Shown here: positions 9,732-19,142 of the stretch, piece by piece | Layout of the letters: each line of letters starts with the position of its first letter | Position numbering within the stretch: position 1 is the first letter of the stretch | Assembly: GCF_007830055.1 (NCBI RefSeq) | Contig: NZ_VLLE01000002.1 | Location: 941,953-1,005,952, forward strand | DNA length: 64,000 nt | Direction of reading: 5' to 3' | Origin: Lacibacter cauensis | GTDB lineage: Bacteria; Bacteroidota; Bacteroidia; Chitinophagales; Chitinophagaceae | Program-made: the position numbers and the translations under genes | The notes under the pieces: generated by a model | Told to the model about the DNA's origin: nothing | What the model saw: the letters and a program-made list of their open reading frames with translations, nothing else | The model's database searches: none

Positions 9732-11291
9732 TTATTTATAAAAAGGATTTTGTACTAATTGTTTATTGGTTTGCATTTCGTACAGGTAAATCGGCAGGTA
9801 ATGGCTGTTTTGATCTTTAAATTTCGCCTGTGCAGATTGCTGCATACTGGAAGGAACACTGATGGACACCATGCTTAACAAAATACCAAGACGTTCATAC
9901 TTGTTGCGTTTTGCATTACGCAACACATCGTACCAACGTTTACCTTCGAAACAGAATTCCCTTGCACGCTCTTCCAGAATAAAATCCTGTATAAGATTTT
10001 TATCTGTTGGAGCAGGTGTAAGATCTGTTGCTGCCAAAGCATTTGCACGGGCACGTACGCTGTAAATAATGTCCAATGCTTCCTGCCCACGACCCAATTC
10101 ATTTAAGGCTTCTGCTTTCATAAGCAAAACATCGGCATAACGATAGAAAAACCAATGTGCATAGCTTTGATCAAGCGGGCGAATTGCACCAGTGCTGCTG
10201 GCACCAACATATTTCCAAACTGTTGATGTAGCTGCACGCACAGAACCACCATCGCCACGGATATCATAATTCTGATCATTGGTGTAATCAACCGTAAACA
10301 CACGTTCCATCAAATCGGCAGCCGCAATCCATCTTCTGGCAGAGGTAGCCGGAGAAAAGATTAAAAAGAAAGGATTTAAACGTTGCTGGCTGAACTGCAA
10401 TTCGAAAATCCCTTCGTTAGAATTACCGTTATAATACAGTGTATTAAACCAGGCATCATTGTATTCAATAGCTGGTCCGTTTTGTGTTGCACCACGTATT
10501 AAACCAAATTTACCGGAGTTAATGATCTTGTCGCAGGCTGCAACACTTTCTGTATACTTTTCCATCCACAAATACACATCAGCAAGAATTGCATTGATGG
10601 TATATACTGTTACACGTCCTTTGTCTGAAGCAACATCGCCGTAACTTGTTACCGCCTTTGCTTCAGCAGCTGTAAGATCTTTTACAATCTGCGCAAATAT
10701 CTCAGCCTGTGGGGTCTTCGGAATCGGAGTAATATTCTCATCACTTAATGTTGCATCAAGCTTTAAAGGCACATCGCCAAACGTACGTGCCAGGTAAAAA
10801 TACATGAGTGCACGAATAGTTAATGCTTCACTAAGATAGTTATCGAGCTGTTGTTGTGTAAACGTATTGTCGTTTGCTAAAACCTCAGGTGCCTTCTCAA
10901 TTACGGTATTGCAGAAGTTGATGGTTCGGTAAAAAGGACGCCAGTTGGCATTTACATTTGTGGGCTGAATATTGGCATTGATCAATGCAATGTCATCTGC
11001 ACTTGATGCAGTTGCTGATGCAACATGATCGGCACGGCCTTCGCCCCAAACAAAAAACAACTCGGCCATTGACGGCACATAATTTGTCGGATTTCCGTAG
11101 GAGCCGCTCGAGTATTCCATCATCGAAGAATAAATACCGATAACAGAAGCTTTTACCTGCTCTTTTGTTTTCCAGAATTCTTCTTTTACAATACCATCCT
11201 GCGGTTTCAATTCAAGCCATTTTTTACAGCTGCTGAAACTTACTGCAAACAGTACCAAAAGAAAATATGTAAGAAATGTAATCTGTTTCAT
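9732..11291 (-). CDS. SusD/RagB-like nutrient-binding lipoprotein
   Basis: Binding partner of the SusC protein encoded 10 bases upstream. It has 519 residues, lipobox F-S-S-C (Cys22) followed by K-K-W-L, an N-terminal SusD-like helical region with P-Q-D-G-I near residue 30, and the classic C-terminal R-A-R-A-N and E-R-A-R-E-F-C-F-E-G-K-R-W-Y-D segments. It is a typical length for the family. It is the third gene in the operon after FAS1 and SusC. Confidence 0.93.
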   Translation of the reverse strand: MKQITFLTYFLLVLFAVSFSSCKKWLELKPQDGIVKEEFWKTKEQVKASVIGIYSSMMEYSSGSYGNPTNYVPSMAELFFVWGEGRADHVASATASSADDIALINANIQPTNVNANWRPFYRTINFCNTVIEKAPEVLANDNTFTQQQLDNYLSEALTIRALMYFYLARTFGDVPLKLDATLSDENITPIPKTPQAEIFAQIVKDLTAAEAKAVTSYGDVASDKGRVTVYTINAILADVYLWMEKYTESVAACDKIINSGKFGLIRGATQNGPAIEYNDAWFNTLYYNGNSNEGIFELQFSQQRLNPFFLIFSPATSARRWIAAADLMERVFTVDYTNDQNYDIRGDGGSVRAATSTVWKYVGASSTGAIRPLDQSYAHWFFYRYADVLLMKAEALNELGRGQEALDIIYSVRARANALAATDLTPAPTDKNLIQDFILEERAREFCFEGKRWYDVLRNAKRNKYERLGILLSMVSISVPSSMQQSAQAKFKDQNSHYLPIYLYEMQTNKQLVQNPFYK

Positions 11292-11301
11292 GCGTTTGTA
11301 A

Positions 11302-14300
11302 TTAGAAGGATGCTACTAAACCAATGGTAATATTTTTTGAAGGAGGTGTCATTGAATAATCGTACGATACACGGAACGGATCGGAACCACGGAACGATAC
11401 TTCGGGATCCTGACCAAGATAGTTGGTGAAGGTGAAGAGGTTCTCAGCAGTTACATAGAAGCTTGCCGATTTCATTTTCATCTTCTTCAATGTTTTCTTA
11501 TCAAAGTTGTAACGAAGTGTAACTGTTCTGAAGCGGATGTAGGATGCATCTTCTACATAACGATCGCTTCCGAGCCAGTTAAAACCACCATTGATCAATG
11601 CACGTGGCATATCGGTAACATCACCTTCTTTTCTCCAACGGCTTAACACAGCTGTACTCTGGTTATCGAAACCATACATATTGGTCGTGTTCATTTTGGT
11701 ACCGTTAATTACATCGTAACCCCAACGGAAACTGAAGAAGGAGGTTAACTTGAAGTTTTTCCAGGTAACTGAAGGTCCAAATCCTCCAGATAGTTTCGGA
11801 TTACTATTACCGAGATAAACCACATCCATATAGTTGATGTTACCATCGTTATTAATGTCTTCATACATCGCATCGCCCGGCTGGAAAATATAATCCGTTT
11901 GCGGATAGTTAAAGCGCATATAAATAGTTTGACCATTAGGACCAATAATTGGATTTCCTTTGGCATCTTTTGCAATGGTTGCATTACGATCGGCATACAC
12001 ACCTTTAAACTTGTAACCGTAAAAAGAACCAAACGGATTATTGATTTGTAACAAACGGAGATATTCACCATTTTTGGTTACATCGCCACGTTGACTTGGA
12101 TAGAACTCAGAAATTTCACGAATGACGTTTTGGTTTGCTGAAATATTAAAATCGAAACCAACTGTTACTGTTTTTGTTTTGTACGGCTGTGTCCATACTG
12201 CAAGTTCCCAGCCCTGGTTATCCATTGTTCCAACATTCATCAGTACTGTATTGAAGCCTGTGAAAGAAGGAATTTGCAAACCATCAAAAAACAAATCTTT
12301 TGTACGGTTACGGTAAACTTCACCATCCATACGAATACGACCTTTAAAAACACTTACGTTGTAACCGATATTTGTACCACGCATGGTCTCCCAACGTAAA
12401 TTTTTAAGCTCCATGCGGGCGGGGATAATACCAGCCTGATCGAGGTACGTATAATCGTAGGTTGAATAAGTGTTATAAAATAAATAATCGCCTCTGGGCA
12501 CCTGGCCTGCAATACCATAGCTTGCACGTAAGCTCAAATCATCTAACCATTTTAAATCTTTCAAGCCACCTTCTTCCGAAATGCGCCAGCGAGCAGAAAC
12601 AGAAGGGAATAAACCATAACGGTAATTAGGCCCAAAACGTGAGTTACCATCACCACGAAGCGTAACATTTATAAGATATTTATCTTTATATCCATACTGT
12701 GCGCCTATTAACGCTCCTACTGAACGGCTTTGATTTTGCCCTGATACTGCACGCAGTTCGTTGTTTTGGGTACGAGACTGAACAGAAGGATCTACCAGCA
12801 ACGAAGACGCAGTGTTTGATGACATTACTTCCTGGAATACTGCAGTGTAATCGTTTGTAAGAATGTTCATGTACGCCTGCACATTGTGCTTTTCATTTTT
12901 GATCTGTGGCGTATAGATCAAACTTGTCTTTGTACCAACACTAAATGCATCAATATCGCCATCGTATGCACGGTTTACGACTGTTTCCGTATTCGGACGG
13001 CCGGTTGCTATCTGCGGAAGGAAGCTGTTGTTCTTGGTATTGTTGATATCGAACTGCACATCAAAGGTTGCCTTCAGCACACGCTTGATGATGTCGTAAT
13101 CAACCTGGAAACGTGGAATAATCCGATCGCCCAATACACCAAACTTTGCTTTATCGGCCATTGCAACCGGGTTATACACACGGCTGTACTGCCCTTGTAC
13201 GTTCGATGCAGGCGAAAAATAATTGGTTGTAAGATCGCCGTTTGCATCGTATTCGAACACACTCATATTTGGCATTTTAATGTAAGCCATACCTCGAATA
13301 GAAGATTCGTTGCTTGATAAATAGTGACGAACCTGGTTGGAATGCGTATACGAGAAGCTGGTAAAGAATTTAATTTTTTCTGATACGGTATAGTCGAGGT
13401 TAATACGTGTGTTGATCCGTTGCAAACCGGTACCAATGGTAATCCCCTTCTGATCGAACCAGCCTACAGATGCAAAATATTTTGCCTTTTCGCCACCACC
13501 GGTTAAACTTACTGTATGATCCTGTATATAACCTGTTCTTGAAATAGCATCGATCCAGTTGGTATTGTTGCTGTAGTTATGGTACCAGTAAGGATCGTTT
13601 GGATCGTAGTTGAACTCACGGTTAACGGTTGTGTTCAACGTTGTACCAATACGGTTCATGAAAGCTTCGGGAATGAGCGAAGAATACTGATCACCATTTA
13701 GCAAAGGAATTGCCTTGGGTACTACAGAAACCGAACCTTTAAATGTATAGTTAATGGTTGGTTTACCAATACTGCCACGTTTTGTTGTAATTACCAATAC
13801 ACCGTTTGCAGCCTTGGCACCCCAGATAGCAGTTGCAGCAGCATCCTTCAACACCGTAATATCTTTAATATCTGCAGGAGATATATTTAACAGCTGCGCA
13901 TATCCCTGTTCATCGGCAGTACCAAAGTTAAAGTCGCTTGGAATTTCTGTTTCGTAAGGCATACCATCCAATACAATCATAGGGATACCTGTTGAGTTGA
14001 TAGAAGACACCCCACGTATCCGGATGTTCATAGCAGCACCGGGATCGCCACTTGAAGCGGTAATATCCACACCACTTAAACGACCTTGCAAAGCCTGGTC
14101 GATACTTGGAGCCTGCATCTCTTCCATTTCTTTGGCGTTGATACGGGATACCGCTGTTGTAAGATTTTTTTCAGGCACGTTGATCATCCCGTTTGAAGAT
14201 GACGGACGGGCTACGATTACAACCTCCCCTAAATCTGCCTGCGAATCTTCCAGTGAAAAGTTGATAGATGTACGGCCGTTGATACGTTGCGTAACACTTT

Positions 14301-14562
14301 TGTAACCGATATACGAAAGGGAAATACGGTTCTTACCATTTACGTTCTTCAGAACAAAAAAACCTTCAATATCGGTTTGTGTACCACGTACAATCCGGTT
14401 ATCCGCATCCAGCTCCGAAACCGATACGCCTTGCAGCGGTTTACCATCTTTATCGGTAACCTTTCCACGCAGCACATCTTGTGCATATACCGATACAGCT
14501 ACAAGAAGAAAAAATGCAGTGAAGGAAAGCAGTCTTGTTAGTTTATTCCACATACGATGCAT
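11302..14562 (-). CDS. SusC/RagA-like TonB-dependent transporter
   Basis: Outer-membrane TonB-dependent importer of 1086 residues. The order is signal peptide (ending V-S-V-Y-A-Q), carboxypeptidase-D-like domain (about 30-110), plug with I-V-L-D-G-M-P and K-D-A-A-A-T-A-I-W-G-A-K-A-A-N-G, then the barrel, ending G-L-V-A-S-F. Where most SusC proteins have V-V-V-G-Y-G-T after the regulatory domain, this one has V-V-I-V-A-R-P, a departure near residue 115. ATG at 14562 or 14553 could both start it; each gives a signal peptide. It follows the 742-residue FAS1 gene by 17 bases and precedes its SusD by 10. Confidence 0.92.
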   Translation of the reverse strand: MHRMWNKLTRLLSFTAFFLLVAVSVYAQDVLRGKVTDKDGKPLQGVSVSELDADNRIVRGTQTDIEGFFVLKNVNGKNRISLSYIGYKSVTQRINGRTSINFSLEDSQADLGEVVIVARPSSSNGMINVPEKNLTTAVSRINAKEMEEMQAPSIDQALQGRLSGVDITASSGDPGAAMNIRIRGVSSINSTGIPMIVLDGMPYETEIPSDFNFGTADEQGYAQLLNISPADIKDITVLKDAAATAIWGAKAANGVLVITTKRGSIGKPTINYTFKGSVSVVPKAIPLLNGDQYSSLIPEAFMNRIGTTLNTTVNREFNYDPNDPYWYHNYSNNTNWIDAISRTGYIQDHTVSLTGGGEKAKYFASVGWFDQKGITIGTGLQRINTRINLDYTVSEKIKFFTSFSYTHSNQVRHYLSSNESSIRGMAYIKMPNMSVFEYDANGDLTTNYFSPASNVQGQYSRVYNPVAMADKAKFGVLGDRIIPRFQVDYDIIKRVLKATFDVQFDINNTKNNSFLPQIATGRPNTETVVNRAYDGDIDAFSVGTKTSLIYTPQIKNEKHNVQAYMNILTNDYTAVFQEVMSSNTASSLLVDPSVQSRTQNNELRAVSGQNQSRSVGALIGAQYGYKDKYLINVTLRGDGNSRFGPNYRYGLFPSVSARWRISEEGGLKDLKWLDDLSLRASYGIAGQVPRGDYLFYNTYSTYDYTYLDQAGIIPARMELKNLRWETMRGTNIGYNVSVFKGRIRMDGEVYRNRTKDLFFDGLQIPSFTGFNTVLMNVGTMDNQGWELAVWTQPYKTKTVTVGFDFNISANQNVIREISEFYPSQRGDVTKNGEYLRLLQINNPFGSFYGYKFKGVYADRNATIAKDAKGNPIIGPNGQTIYMRFNYPQTDYIFQPGDAMYEDINNDGNINYMDVVYLGNSNPKLSGGFGPSVTWKNFKLTSFFSFRWGYDVINGTKMNTTNMYGFDNQSTAVLSRWRKEGDVTDMPRALINGGFNWLGSDRYVEDASYIRFRTVTLRYNFDKKTLKKMKMKSASFYVTAENLFTFTNYLGQDPEVSFRGSDPFRVSYDYSMTPPSKNITIGLVASF

Positions 14563-14579
14563 TGTTTGGGTAATAAGTT

Positions 14580-16808
14580 TTATTTATAGCGCAGGTAGTT
14601 ATCGATAAGATGAATCGTACACCTTGTGCTTAATTGGTTACTTGATGCTGTTGTTACGCCTGCAGATCTACTCTTCATATCATTTAAAACGATAGTGTTT
14701 GGCGTAGTGTTGTTTACGAAGATGGTTGAAGGATCGCCGTTCGGGAACTTGTACAAAGTTTCGAATGTGCCACTCTCCTGCCCGTCTGTAGCAATATTTT
14801 TCTTATTGAGAATATGATAGTAAATGAACGCATCAACCTGCTCACGTTCCTGCGAGGTTAACGAAGTATACTTCGGTACTTTGTTCGGTGCAGTTCCTGT
14901 GCCGGGCAAATCACCAGCATTTACAGCAGCAAGAATTGCCGTGTTGCTGGGTATAAAGAACGTGTAGAACGAACCGGAAGCAACCTGCACAATTTCGCCT
15001 GTTGTTGTATTAAAAATGGGCGATGCTTTCAGGTAATTCCAGAAATAATTGTACGGCGAGGTAGTTGGAGTACCTAATGTTTCAATATGCTTACCAATTG
15101 TTTTTTCGCTGAATTCAAGAATACGATCGATATAATAAACCGTACCATTCTTTGCAGTTTTCTTGTCAACAACAGTTGCCTGATTACCGGCATCGTAATT
15201 TCCGGCAGCTGCAATTTTGTTATTATCGAATTTTAAGAACTCACCTGAATACGACATAGCCACACCTGGCGATGTAAGCGAAGTAATATCTCTTCCGGGC
15301 ACTACGTGCATGTTTAAAATACGTTGCAGACGAACCAATGCCGAAGAGCCGGTTAACTGCGTACCGCCACCTGGCGGAGTATAACGCCATTGTTCGTTCA
15401 CGTTATTACTTACTGTTGCATCGGCATAATAGCCGGCAGCATTAAACGCCGCATTGCTGATCAGAAACAATGTATACTTCTGGTAAATATTCGAAATCTG
15501 GAATTTCAAATCAAGATTCAACAGACTCGTCATGATGGAATAATTCGGATTGAGATAAGCCTTTCCGTACACGCTGCTGAACACATTAGCTTCCTGTACT
15601 TTATTGGTACCATAAAACACACCGTTACTCAACACCTGTTTATCTACTACATCAGTGGCGGGATTAAAGCGGGCTTCTTCACCAACCGAATTGTAAGTAG
15701 TTGCAAACTTAGATGGCCAAACCACGGTACGCCACATGTGTGCATTCATAAAATCATAAATCACATTTACAGGTAACGCATCGATACTTGGATAATACTC
15801 AAGCAATACCGTATTGATATAATTGAGTAAAGCTGCATTTTCCGGAACAAACATGGTATAGCTGTCTGCCTGGCCATCGTTATCCTGCAACTTCAAAAAG
15901 TTTTCATTATTTGGCGAAAATGCAAGACTGTTGTTGTACACTTTTGTAAATACATCTGCAGGTGTGCCGTAAATAGCTTTGTAATTTTGCGATACAGTTT
16001 GGTTTAATACATACTGCACCAAAAATTTATCCATTAATTTTTTAAACTCGCTGTAACGTGGATTACTGCCAATATACTGATCGATACTTGGCAATGCAGT
16101 AATAACACGATCTACAATGTGGATAACGCCGTTCTCGGCAGCAATATCTTTTTCTACCACTTTTGCCTGTGCAACATTAAAGCCTGTATAAGTTGAAGTT
16201 GGATAAAAATAATTGTAATCAGCAGCAGTTAATGATTTGCCGCTCATATACGTAGTTTCGAAAATGGGGATGTATTTGTTATTATTATCGGCATCAACAT
16301 AAAACAAAGTACCGGAGTTGTTACGGTTTGATGCGATTGCTTTAATATCCTGACCGCTTAAATTTTTTGTTTCATAAATGCCGGTATAATTAGCCGTACG
16401 TCTGCGGAAAGCTGCCCCCTCTACCCAGCCGAGGTTGCTTTGGTAATCGGAAATCCGCTCCTGCTTAAACGCATTGTACACCAAACTGTAGGTAACAATT
16501 TTACGTGCAGATGCTGAATCGATAGCATCTACGCTGGCAATATTGTTTTGTGTAAGGTAAAGTGTTACGGCAGAATCGTGCGGCACAAAAATTGTCCAGT
16601 AACCTGCGGCTGAAAGTGTTTGTTTGTACCCTGCTTTGTCAATCAGTTTTAAAAACTGGGTAAAGCGGCCTTTCGCCTGCAATTGCTGATAAATAGGTTG
16701 CTCAAGAGAATCGGGCCTTTTATAAAATTCATCGAATTTCTTTTGGCATGCAAACGTTATAGTTGCCAAGGCAAAAAAAAGGCAAAACTGTTTGATAAGC
16801 TTAAACAT
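14580..16808 (-). CDS. Multi-FAS1 domain lipoprotein, first gene of the SusCD/FAS1 operon
   Basis: A 742-residue lipoprotein. I start it at the ATG at 16808, which places the signal peptide at the N terminus (lipobox T-F-A-C, Cys21, then Q-K-K-F-D-E); the upstream ATG at 16823 would add five residues. About four FAS1-like repeats can be followed, each with a Y-T-x-F-x-P-x-N/D-x-A segment: W-T-I-F-V-P-H-D near 75, Y-T-M-F-V-P-E-N near 320, Y-T-L-F-L-I-S-N near 450, Y-T-F-F-I-P-S-N near 620. Several repeats close with a V-I-H-I-V-D-R-like strand. It is promoter-proximal, which suggests it is the most abundant product. Role is inferred: surface adhesion or glycan capture feeding the SusC/SusD pair behind it. 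Confidence 0.82.
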   Translation of the reverse strand: MFKLIKQFCLFFALATITFACQKKFDEFYKRPDSLEQPIYQQLQAKGRFTQFLKLIDKAGYKQTLSAAGYWTIFVPHDSAVTLYLTQNNIASVDAIDSASARKIVTYSLVYNAFKQERISDYQSNLGWVEGAAFRRRTANYTGIYETKNLSGQDIKAIASNRNNSGTLFYVDADNNNKYIPIFETTYMSGKSLTAADYNYFYPTSTYTGFNVAQAKVVEKDIAAENGVIHIVDRVITALPSIDQYIGSNPRYSEFKKLMDKFLVQYVLNQTVSQNYKAIYGTPADVFTKVYNNSLAFSPNNENFLKLQDNDGQADSYTMFVPENAALLNYINTVLLEYYPSIDALPVNVIYDFMNAHMWRTVVWPSKFATTYNSVGEEARFNPATDVVDKQVLSNGVFYGTNKVQEANVFSSVYGKAYLNPNYSIMTSLLNLDLKFQISNIYQKYTLFLISNAAFNAAGYYADATVSNNVNEQWRYTPPGGGTQLTGSSALVRLQRILNMHVVPGRDITSLTSPGVAMSYSGEFLKFDNNKIAAAGNYDAGNQATVVDKKTAKNGTVYYIDRILEFSEKTIGKHIETLGTPTTSPYNYFWNYLKASPIFNTTTGEIVQVASGSFYTFFIPSNTAILAAVNAGDLPGTGTAPNKVPKYTSLTSQEREQVDAFIYYHILNKKNIATDGQESGTFETLYKFPNGDPSTIFVNNTTPNTIVLNDMKSRSAGVTTASSNQLSTRCTIHLIDNYLRYK

Positions 16809-16849
16809 AAATCTACAGTTCATTTAATTTATCGGATGTGTTCGATGGA

Positions 16850-16880
16850 AAAACTTACTTGACTGAGAGGAAAAAAGAAA
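16850..16880 (-). promoter_or_regulatory. Candidate promoter of the FAS1-SusCD operon
   Basis: Minus strand TTTC (16880-16877), 19 bases, then TAAGTTTT (16857-16850), each one mismatch from the Bacteroidota consensus TTTG / TAnnTTTG. It lies 42 bases before the chosen ATG. Confidence 0.3.
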
Positions 16881-17083
16881 CTACAGGTGAACCTTTGCAT
16901 GCAACGATAACCTTCGTTAGAAGCGGCTTTGGTAATAAGGCGCAGCAATTTGCGAAAATGGGTCATACAGCAGCAATCTTTTTCAATCAGCAGTTAGTGG
17001 CAAGCAGTAGTTTACCGTTAACAAGGCCAAATTATTGCAGGTGCGGCAGTTAACCGTCATGTGCCATCCTGAACAAATATTGC

Positions 17084-17105
17084 TTTTTACGCAATCGTTC
17101 TCGAA
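17084..17105 (+). promoter_or_regulatory. LacI/PurR-like operator motif, copy 1
   Basis: TTTTTACGCAATCGTTC-T-CGAA, 21 of 22 bases identical to the copy at 22336-22357. The core ACGCAATCGTT resembles LacI/GalR-family operators such as the PurR consensus ACGCAAACGTTTNCGT. It is upstream of the FAS1-SusCD operon start. Function is inferred from repetition and family resemblance. Confidence 0.45.
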
Positions 17106-17120
17106 ACTTTTTTACCAATA

Positions 17121-17149
17121 AAAAAGGCTGCCCGGAAGGCAGCCTTTTT
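17121..17149. terminator. Bidirectional intrinsic terminator after the SusC-SusD pair
   Basis: Perfect 12-base-pair stem (AAAAAGGCTGCC and its complement) with a 5-base loop and U-runs on both strands. It is 18 bases beyond the SusD stop at 17167 and separates the two minus-strand operons. Confidence 0.8.
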
Positions 17150-17166
17150 TTTGACCGTAGAATCGA

Positions 17167-19122
17167 TTAATAGCCTGGGTTTTGCATGGCCTGCTTTTGA
17201 GAAGCAGTTAATGCCAGTCCGCCCATTTGAATACCATCAAGGAAGGTTTGTGGTATCGGGCGCAACAGATGCTTGTCCTGGATATTTGGAGCAGCATCGG
17301 GGTTAAAGGCTTTCGCACGGGCAATTAATGTTTTTGTGCGGGACAGATCCTGCCAGCGTAAGTATTCACCTGCCAACTCACGTGAACGTTCGTTTAACAG
17401 GAAACACAGCATTCTGTCGTATGTGCTTGAATAACCGAGCAGGTTGATGATGTATTCATCTGCCGTAGGTAAAGTTGCAATATTGGTTACAGCTAAGCTT
17501 GCCGAAGCAGCCGTAGTAACAGGAATATTGTTTGATTCGTAGTACGAATTTTCCGGGAAGAATGAAGGAGGAATTGACTGCGGAACACTGCTTGGCGCTG
17601 CGCCGCCATCGTAGTAAACCGAACGGCTTTCGCCATTTGCATACTGTCCTCGCACCCTTACAGGATTGATATACACCAACGCATCAGCATAGGTTCCAAC
17701 ACCTGCTTTTGCCTGGCGGATTTTTGCCTCTGCAGCTATCAGGTATGTTTCTGCCGAACGGGCCAATGTAATATCACGCAAGCCACGTACATCATTAAAA
17801 CCGGCAGTACGTGAACCATCCATAAACTTACTTAATGAAGGGAAGCGGCGTGTATCGTTCCAGCCACCATCAGCAGTAACACCATTTTTATACGCAACGT
17901 ACACATGTGGAATTGTTTTACCTGTTGTGCTGTAAACAACTGAGTTGTTCAATACGTTGGCAGAAAAACGGGTATCGCCGGGTTGGTTAATTACATACAT
18001 GATACCTAAATCGCCCTGTACATAACCGCTGGTAGGCGCATTGGCATTTACTTTATGCTTTGTACGGAAAGTTTTCCAGAAACGGGAGTCGTTTACCATG
18101 TCGTAGATCCTGTACATAAAGAATGTTGGAGATAAACGACTGAACGGACGATCACCACTTAAATCACGCTGCATCTGAGCAATATCTTCATAGCGTGAAA
18201 CGTAATATAAATGTTGGGTATTTTGACCACTTGCAGTTAAGTCTGATGTAAACTGTGCAGACAAAATCAGCTCACGCAGATTTTCATTTGCACCATTGGG
18301 TGCGGTATAACGCCACAGATCGCCGTAGTTTGGAGCCAACGGATGGTTGGCGATTACCGCATCGCACAAAGGAATAATAGCTGCAAGGTCGGCCGCTTTT
18401 GTTGAACCATTCCATGAATCATTGATTTCGCTCGTGCGGCTTAAATATGCTTTTGCTAAAAAGTGTGCTGCAGCATCCTTGGTAATTCTTGCCGGCGAAC
18501 CAACATTGCCTAACAGGTTATACGCCTGTGTAAAGTCTGCAATAATTAAATCGTATACGTCTTTTGGAGTTGCACGTGTAAACTCCAATTCTACTTTTGT
18601 AAACGGCTCCTTGGTAATAGGTACAGCACCAAACTGGCTTACCAAACGCAGGTAATTATATGCTCTTAAAAAATAACCTTCCCCTAAGGCTGTTTTTTTA
18701 ATGGCATCGGCAGTAGATGTGCTGGCGTTTGCGTTCTGAATAATAAGATTGGCATGACCGATGCCTACATACAAATTATCCCACTGCGCTTCTGCTGGTA
18801 CAGTATTTCCGTTATTGGGCGTAACAAACGAACCGAAGGTATTACCATAAGAATTGTACATGCCGTTCGAAGGATCACCCCCTACTCTAAACTCATCGGT
18901 ACCATAACACATATTGGAAAAAGCCATTTCACCATTAAATGGTGTTGCAAACACCTGGTGGTATGCACCATTTACCAGTTGTTGTATACCGGCATCCGTT
19001 TTGTAAAACTCCAGATCCCTGGAGGTTTTCAACGTTTCATCTAAGAAACTCTTTTTGCAAGATGAAGCAAGCGAAATAATGAGTACGCTTACGATTGCTA
19101 TATTTAATATTCTATTTTTCAT
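17167..19122 (-). CDS. SusD/RagB-like nutrient-binding lipoprotein
   Basis: A 651-residue partner of the SusC gene 20 bases upstream. Lipobox A-S-S-C with Cys22, then K-K-S-F-L-D. Recognisable SusD features include the F-Y-K-T-D segment after the lipid anchor, helical repeats with Y-F-L-R-A-Y-N-Y-L-R-L-V, and the C-terminal L-L-N-E-R-S-R-E-L-A-G-E-Y-L-R-W-Q-D-L. It is somewhat longer than the other two SusD proteins and belongs to a different branch. Last gene of its operon. Confidence 0.93.
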   Translation of the reverse strand: MKNRILNIAIVSVLIISLASSCKKSFLDETLKTSRDLEFYKTDAGIQQLVNGAYHQVFATPFNGEMAFSNMCYGTDEFRVGGDPSNGMYNSYGNTFGSFVTPNNGNTVPAEAQWDNLYVGIGHANLIIQNANASTSTADAIKKTALGEGYFLRAYNYLRLVSQFGAVPITKEPFTKVELEFTRATPKDVYDLIIADFTQAYNLLGNVGSPARITKDAAAHFLAKAYLSRTSEINDSWNGSTKAADLAAIIPLCDAVIANHPLAPNYGDLWRYTAPNGANENLRELILSAQFTSDLTASGQNTQHLYYVSRYEDIAQMQRDLSGDRPFSRLSPTFFMYRIYDMVNDSRFWKTFRTKHKVNANAPTSGYVQGDLGIMYVINQPGDTRFSANVLNNSVVYSTTGKTIPHVYVAYKNGVTADGGWNDTRRFPSLSKFMDGSRTAGFNDVRGLRDITLARSAETYLIAAEAKIRQAKAGVGTYADALVYINPVRVRGQYANGESRSVYYDGGAAPSSVPQSIPPSFFPENSYYESNNIPVTTAASASLAVTNIATLPTADEYIINLLGYSSTYDRMLCFLLNERSRELAGEYLRWQDLSRTKTLIARAKAFNPDAAPNIQDKHLLRPIPQTFLDGIQMGGLALTASQKQAMQNPGY

Positions 19123-19142
19123 TCGTAGTAAATTTTATTGTC

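Larger units (their letters stand above)
16824..17166. other. Intergenic control region between two SusCD operons
   Basis: This 343-base gap has no convincing gene. It holds a candidate promoter (16850-16880), the LacI-like motif (17084-17105) and a bidirectional terminator (17121-17149). The short plus-strand open frame inside it has no recognisable protein features. Confidence 0.6.

Noticed and set aside
16838-17053. 71-codon plus-strand frame in the control region
   Set aside because: No signal, domain or promoter; lies over the candidate operon promoter.
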